Below, piece after piece: positions 60,600 to 64,000 of a stretch of DNA of 64,000 nt. The notes beneath the pieces were generated by a model. The model was not told the DNA's origin, did not search any database, and was given only the letters and a program-made list of their open reading frames with translations. Source of the stretch: Eonycteris spelaea. Its lineage: Eukaryota > Chordata > Mammalia > Chiroptera > Pteropodidae. The position numbers and the translations under genes are program-made. The stretch spans positions 22,205,501 to 22,269,500 of the forward strand of contig PUFA01000003.1 in NCBI GenBank assembly GCA_003508835.1. The letters are read 5' to 3'. The stretch's first letter is position 1. Each line of letters opens with the position of its first letter.

Positions 60600-60700
60600 T
60601 AATTCAATTTAGTAAACATTTATGAATCTGCTCTCATGTTATAGAACTTGTCCCAGGCTCTGCAGATACAGAAATAAATAACACAATTTCTCCCCTTCAG
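60600..60700 (+). mobile_element. Ancient MIR/L2-type fragment
   Basis: 'tagtaaacatttatgaatct' with 'cccaggctctgcagatacag' and 'ttctccccttcaggagccac' matches the common mammalian motif around 'tgccaggcactgtgctagg...ggatacag'. The family assignment is uncertain. Confidence 0.4.
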
Positions 60701-60967
60701 GAGCCACTAGAATAATGAGAGAAAAAAGAAGAAATAGGCCCTGAAAACACATTGTAGAAATGGCTGGGTGGCTGTGGGGAGCACCTAACAGGTGAACTAG
60801 TAATACCAGCCAGTGGTGGGTTTGAAGTGACAGCCAGAAACACAGATTTAGAAATGGCCACCAGTTAGTTACAAATTTGGAACTCATGAGACAAGCCGAG
60901 ATTAAATATTGTGGCCATCCATTGAGAAGTGAAAGTTGAAGAGTTCAGGTGAGAATACCAAGGAAGA

Positions 60968-61013
60968 GCCCCCCCCCCAAAAAAAGAGAGAGAAAAGAAA
61001 AAAGAAAAACAAG
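60968..61013. repeat. Poly(C) plus purine low-complexity tract
   Basis: An 11-base C run adjoins an A run and then GA-rich sequence. Confidence 0.9.
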
Positions 61014-61914
61014 AGGACAGGAATAAATTTTTAGAGATTACTTTTCATCTGACATTTCCTTCTTCAAATGATAGCACTCTAAATAAGCAAATCAGTCATT
61101 AGTATAACCAATGAAATTGCACTTTTAAATGGCTAGAAACTTCAGATCACTTATGAGTTTTGTTTGTCAAAGTTGAATCTGAAAGTGATTTGCCTACCTT
61201 CATTGTTTTAAGCTGACTTTCCTTAAGAGGAGTGTGTTACCACTGAATGTCAAAGTTGTATTTTAGATGGTTTATTTCCAAATTATATGCTTTAACAGTT
61301 CCATTATTATAATTTAACTCTAAATAGATGCTTTTGCACTATCAAAGTCTGATAAACAATTAATTATGTGGGTAAATAAGAATCCAGTCCCGCTATGTCT
61401 CCATGCCACACCATCTACTCACTATTCTATGATGCCATTTACCTCCTCCAGTACAGTACTGCTACCTGGCCTGTGATCAATTGCTCAGCTGAAGCAGGAT
61501 AAACAAAGTGCTTATAAATCATGAAATTTCCCTGAACAGAATAGGTAATGGCACTGCCGGCTTCAAACATGTTTCATAACAGTACAGTATTTATTATTCT
61601 TGCCTATTCATCTTAGGATATATTGAAGAATTAATTAAAAGAAATTACATTTGAGAAAAAAGAACCACGTATAGACACAACAATAAGATTGCTGGGAAGC
61701 ATCTAATGAACATGTCAAAGGAGAATTTGGACTTGATATCATGGTGCTTTCCACTTTTGCTTGTTGTATAAGGCAAAAACAAGATTGTCTCTAGTTTGCA
61801 AAAAAAAAAAAGGGGGGGGAATTAACATTTTCCTTGTCCAAGAATCATGAAGTGATTGTTTAGGCCATTAAAATACATCAATAATGTACTCAATATGTAT
61901 TTTTTAAAGTTGTT
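61014..61914. other. No gene or assignable repeat
   Basis: AT-rich. An A12-G8 homopolymer junction is at about 61800-61819. Confidence 0.4.
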
Positions 61915-62090
61915 TGGTAAGAGCAAAGGCCATTGATTGGAATTCAGGAAGCTTGGGTTCTAATATTGCTTTCGATATTTATGAGCTATGTGATGCCATA
62001 GAAATGCCAGTTTTCCTTAATTTCTATATCTGTAAGATAAAAGGTATGGACTAGATTTTTCAGATACTTTTTAGCTCCCATCAATTAATA
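61915..62090 (+). mobile_element. MIR SINE
   Basis: 'ggaattcaggaagcttgggt', 'tctaatattgctttcgatat', 'tgagctatgtgatgcc' and 'ttaatttctatatctgtaag' follow the MIR consensus. Confidence 0.7.
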
Positions 62091-62301
62091 AATCACATCA
62101 GCATTTGTTCAACACGTTATGTTTTAGGATACAAAGTAATTAAGGAGACAAAACAGTCTTATTCTGAAAGTACTCACAACCTATATTTGTATCCTACCCA
62201 AAGTTCAGATTTATCACAAAAGCAAAAATAAACAAACAAAAACATTTCCTTTATGTAACTTTTAACTTGACTTGTGATTTGGTAAATTTATTTTTCTTTC
62301 C

Positions 62302-62455
62302 ACAATATGGATTTTTTTTTTTAAACTCCTACAGCACCTGGTCTTTCTAGGTGGTTTCCCATCCAAGTACTAACCAGGCCTGACCCTGCTCAGCTTTTAA
62401 GATCAGATAGGATCAGGCTTGTTCAGAGTGGCATGGCCATGGACTACAATATAGA
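62302..62455 (-). mobile_element. 5S rRNA-derived SINE (MEG-RS/RL-like), with target-site duplication
   Basis: On the minus strand a 5S rRNA-like sequence spans 62444 down to 62328 (117 bases). A short A-rich tail follows (T run 62312-62322 on +). There is no tRNA-like head. Flanking 'acaatatgga' (62302-62311) and 'acaatataga' (62446-62455) form a 10-base duplication with one mismatch. The body shares several substitutions away from canonical 5S rRNA with the copy at 38347-38465, so both come from the same SINE lineage rather than from separate 5S pseudogenes. The internal Pol III control region is recognisable (ggttagtacttggatggg on the minus strand). Confidence 0.93.
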
Positions 62456-62989
62456 AATTTTGAATCAGCTTTATATTTATATGTACAGAAAAACAGAAAG
62501 AATGTTTGTGTTTTAGGTTGCATTTTTGTTATAGTCATATCAATGAGTATGAAAGCATTCAAGGGCATATATATGGATATAGAATATAGATAGATATTTG
62601 TAGCTATTTATAAATATGCATGGTTCATCACAAAGTAAAGGCTTGTTTTGATTTATATGACTGCTTCTGTTTGGCATATGGACAAGAATTAAATGTATAT
62701 ACAATAACAAACATGAGGTAAATGTTAATGACAAGTATGAAAATATGCCAAGGACTTTTTAGAAGCTCAGGAGAAGCACATATAGTTTTAATCAGAATCA
62801 ATGAATGGATTGTAAATTTTCTAATCAGCTTGCTGTTAATCAATGAGTCATATGGTAAGTAAAATTATGCAACTACTTGGAGGAATGAAAAAGGATAGGA
62901 AGAATCTTGCAAAATTTGAAGAATTACATAAACTGTTTCTTTGAGCTTTTCTTTCCAACTATTTTCCAATGAGCTTTGGTTTGTAGGAT
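62456..62989. other. No gene or assignable repeat
   Basis: AT-rich spacer with no supported feature. Confidence 0.35.
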
Positions 62990-63655
62990 TTTACCATAAA
63001 TCTAAAGAAACCCACATCAAGAAACATCATAGTTAAAATGTCAAAGGTTAAACACAAAAGAGAATCTTAAGAGCAATAAGAGAAAAGCAGTTAGTTACCT
63101 ACAAGGTAGCTCTCATAAGACTGTCAGCTGATTTTTCAACAGAAAATTTGAAGGCCCAAAGGGACTGGCAGAAAATATTCAAAGTAATACAAACCAGGGA
63201 CCTATAATCAAGATTAACCAGCAAAGCTATCATTAAGAATCAAAGAACAGATAATTTTCCAGAGAAGAGAAAGCTAAAGGAGTTCATCAACACCAAACCA
63301 GTATTATAAGAAATTTTGGAGGGACTTCTTTAAGAAGAAAAAAAAGATAAAAATATTAATAATAAAATGGCAATAACTGCATATCCATTAACAATTTCTT
63401 CAAACTTAAAACGATTAAATATTCCAATCAAAAGATAGCATGGCTGAATGGATACGAAAATAAAACCTTAATATATACTACCTATAAGAGACTCAGTTTA
63501 CATTGAAAGACACAAAGAGACTGTAAATAAAGGGATGGAAAATAAATATTCATGAAAACGGAGATGAAAAAAAAACTGAGGTAGCAATACTTATACCAGA
63601 CAAAATAAACTTCAAAACAAAGCCTGTAACAAGAGACAAAGAAGGACCCAGTAAA
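62990..63655 (+). mobile_element. LINE-1 fragment with start of ORF2 endonuclease domain
   Basis: 'agagaatcttaagagcaata' and 'tctcataagactgtcagctg' precede 'aaggagttcatcaacaccaa' and 'agggacttctttaagaagaa', the region upstream of ORF2 in older L1s. After this the ORF2 N-terminus is recognisable: 'ccaatcaaaagatagcatgg', 'ggctgaatggatacgaaaat', 'tacctataagagactcag' and 'gaggtagcaatacttatacc'. In protein terms this is the start of the apurinic-type endonuclease, ending near the DKxxFKxK and RDKEG motifs. It is riddled with stops. Confidence 0.85.
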
Positions 63656-64000
63656 TCCCACTTCTGGGTGTTTATCTAAACAAACCCAAAATACTACTTT
63701 GAAGGGGAACATGCATCCATATTCCATTGCAGCATTATTTACAATACCTAAGGTATGAACACAATTTGGGTTCTATCAATGGGTGAATGGATAAAGAAGA
63801 GGTAGTGCATATATACAATGGACTGTTATTCAGCCATTAAAAAACTTAAAAAATAATGAAATTTTGCCATCTGCAACAATGTGGATGGACCTAGAGGGTC
63901 TTGTGCTTAGTGGAGTGAGTCAGACAGAAAAAGACAAATGCCATGTGATTTCACTTGCATGTGAAATCTAAAGAACAAAATAAACATAAAACAGAAACAA
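63656..64000 (+). mobile_element. LINE-1 ORF2 C-terminus and 3' UTR, joined by internal deletion, runs off the window
   Basis: At about 63650 the sequence jumps from the endonuclease region to 'tcccacttctgggtgtttat', 'ccattgcagcattatttaca', 'tgggtgaatggataaagaag', 'caatggactgttattcagcc', 'caacaatgtggatggaccta' and 'gatttcacttgcatgtgaaa'. This is the C-terminal end of ORF2 and the start of the 3' UTR. The reverse transcriptase core in between is absent. It is in the same orientation as the preceding piece. Confidence 0.88.

Noticed and set aside
62328..62444. 5S rRNA gene
   Set aside because: It has a poly(A)-type tail, a target-site duplication and many changes from 5S rRNA, shared with the other SINE copy. 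It lacks the T-run terminator directly after the 5S end in transcription direction.

Overview
This is non-coding DNA from a placental mammal, almost certainly a fruit bat (Pteropodidae). It is AT-rich throughout, has no CpG-island-like stretch, and is filled with mammalian interspersed repeats: MIR, L2, old LINE-1, MaLR LTRs, hAT-Charlie and Tigger DNA transposon fossils, and microsatellites. The lineage call rests on two SINEs derived from 5S ribosomal RNA (38261-38490 on + and 62311-62444 on -). The first is a hybrid whose head is a tRNA-Val(TAC)-like sequence. This architecture is known from the megabat MEG SINE group (MEG-TR hybrid; MEG-RS/RL 5S-only). All the L1 copies here are diverged and broken, which agrees with the known loss of L1 activity in megabats. 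Family names are assigned from memory of consensus sequences, not from a search.

I find no intact protein-coding gene and no convincing exon. Every open frame is short. The longest (179 codons, 54147-54686) lies inside an L2 LINE relic. A cluster of frames on both strands at 22150-22880 is produced by a decayed array with a 30-base period, which keeps frames in register. A 140-bp TCT/TCC microsatellite generates false poly-Ser/poly-Pro frames. Two gene-derived relics are visible: the 3' end of a processed pseudogene on the minus strand (about 4801-5320, source gene not recognised) and a single decayed C2H2 zinc-finger unit (42246-42336).

Layout. 1-12.9 kb: MER20, an antisense LINE-like block, the processed pseudogene, an L1 tail, three MIRs, an antisense MaLR LTR and the TCT/TCC tract. 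12.9-22.9 kb: a probable ERVL-type LTR, an L2 end, a hAT fossil, an MLT1 LTR, two antisense L1 pieces and the 30-bp array. 22.9-35 kb: mostly unassigned AT-rich DNA with one sense L1 3' end (28783-29680) carrying a nested insertion. 35-53 kb: a hAT fossil, MIRs, the hybrid SINE, the zinc-finger scrap and an antisense L1 piece. 53-64 kb: a long L2 copy, a MaLR LTR, an L2/Tigger/MIR/MER5 cluster, the 5S-only SINE and an internally deleted L1 running off the end.

The window could be intergenic or lie inside a large intron; the sequence does not decide. I see no operon, CRISPR array, prokaryotic feature or new multi-gene system. The most informative objects are the 5S-derived SINEs and the 30-bp-period array.
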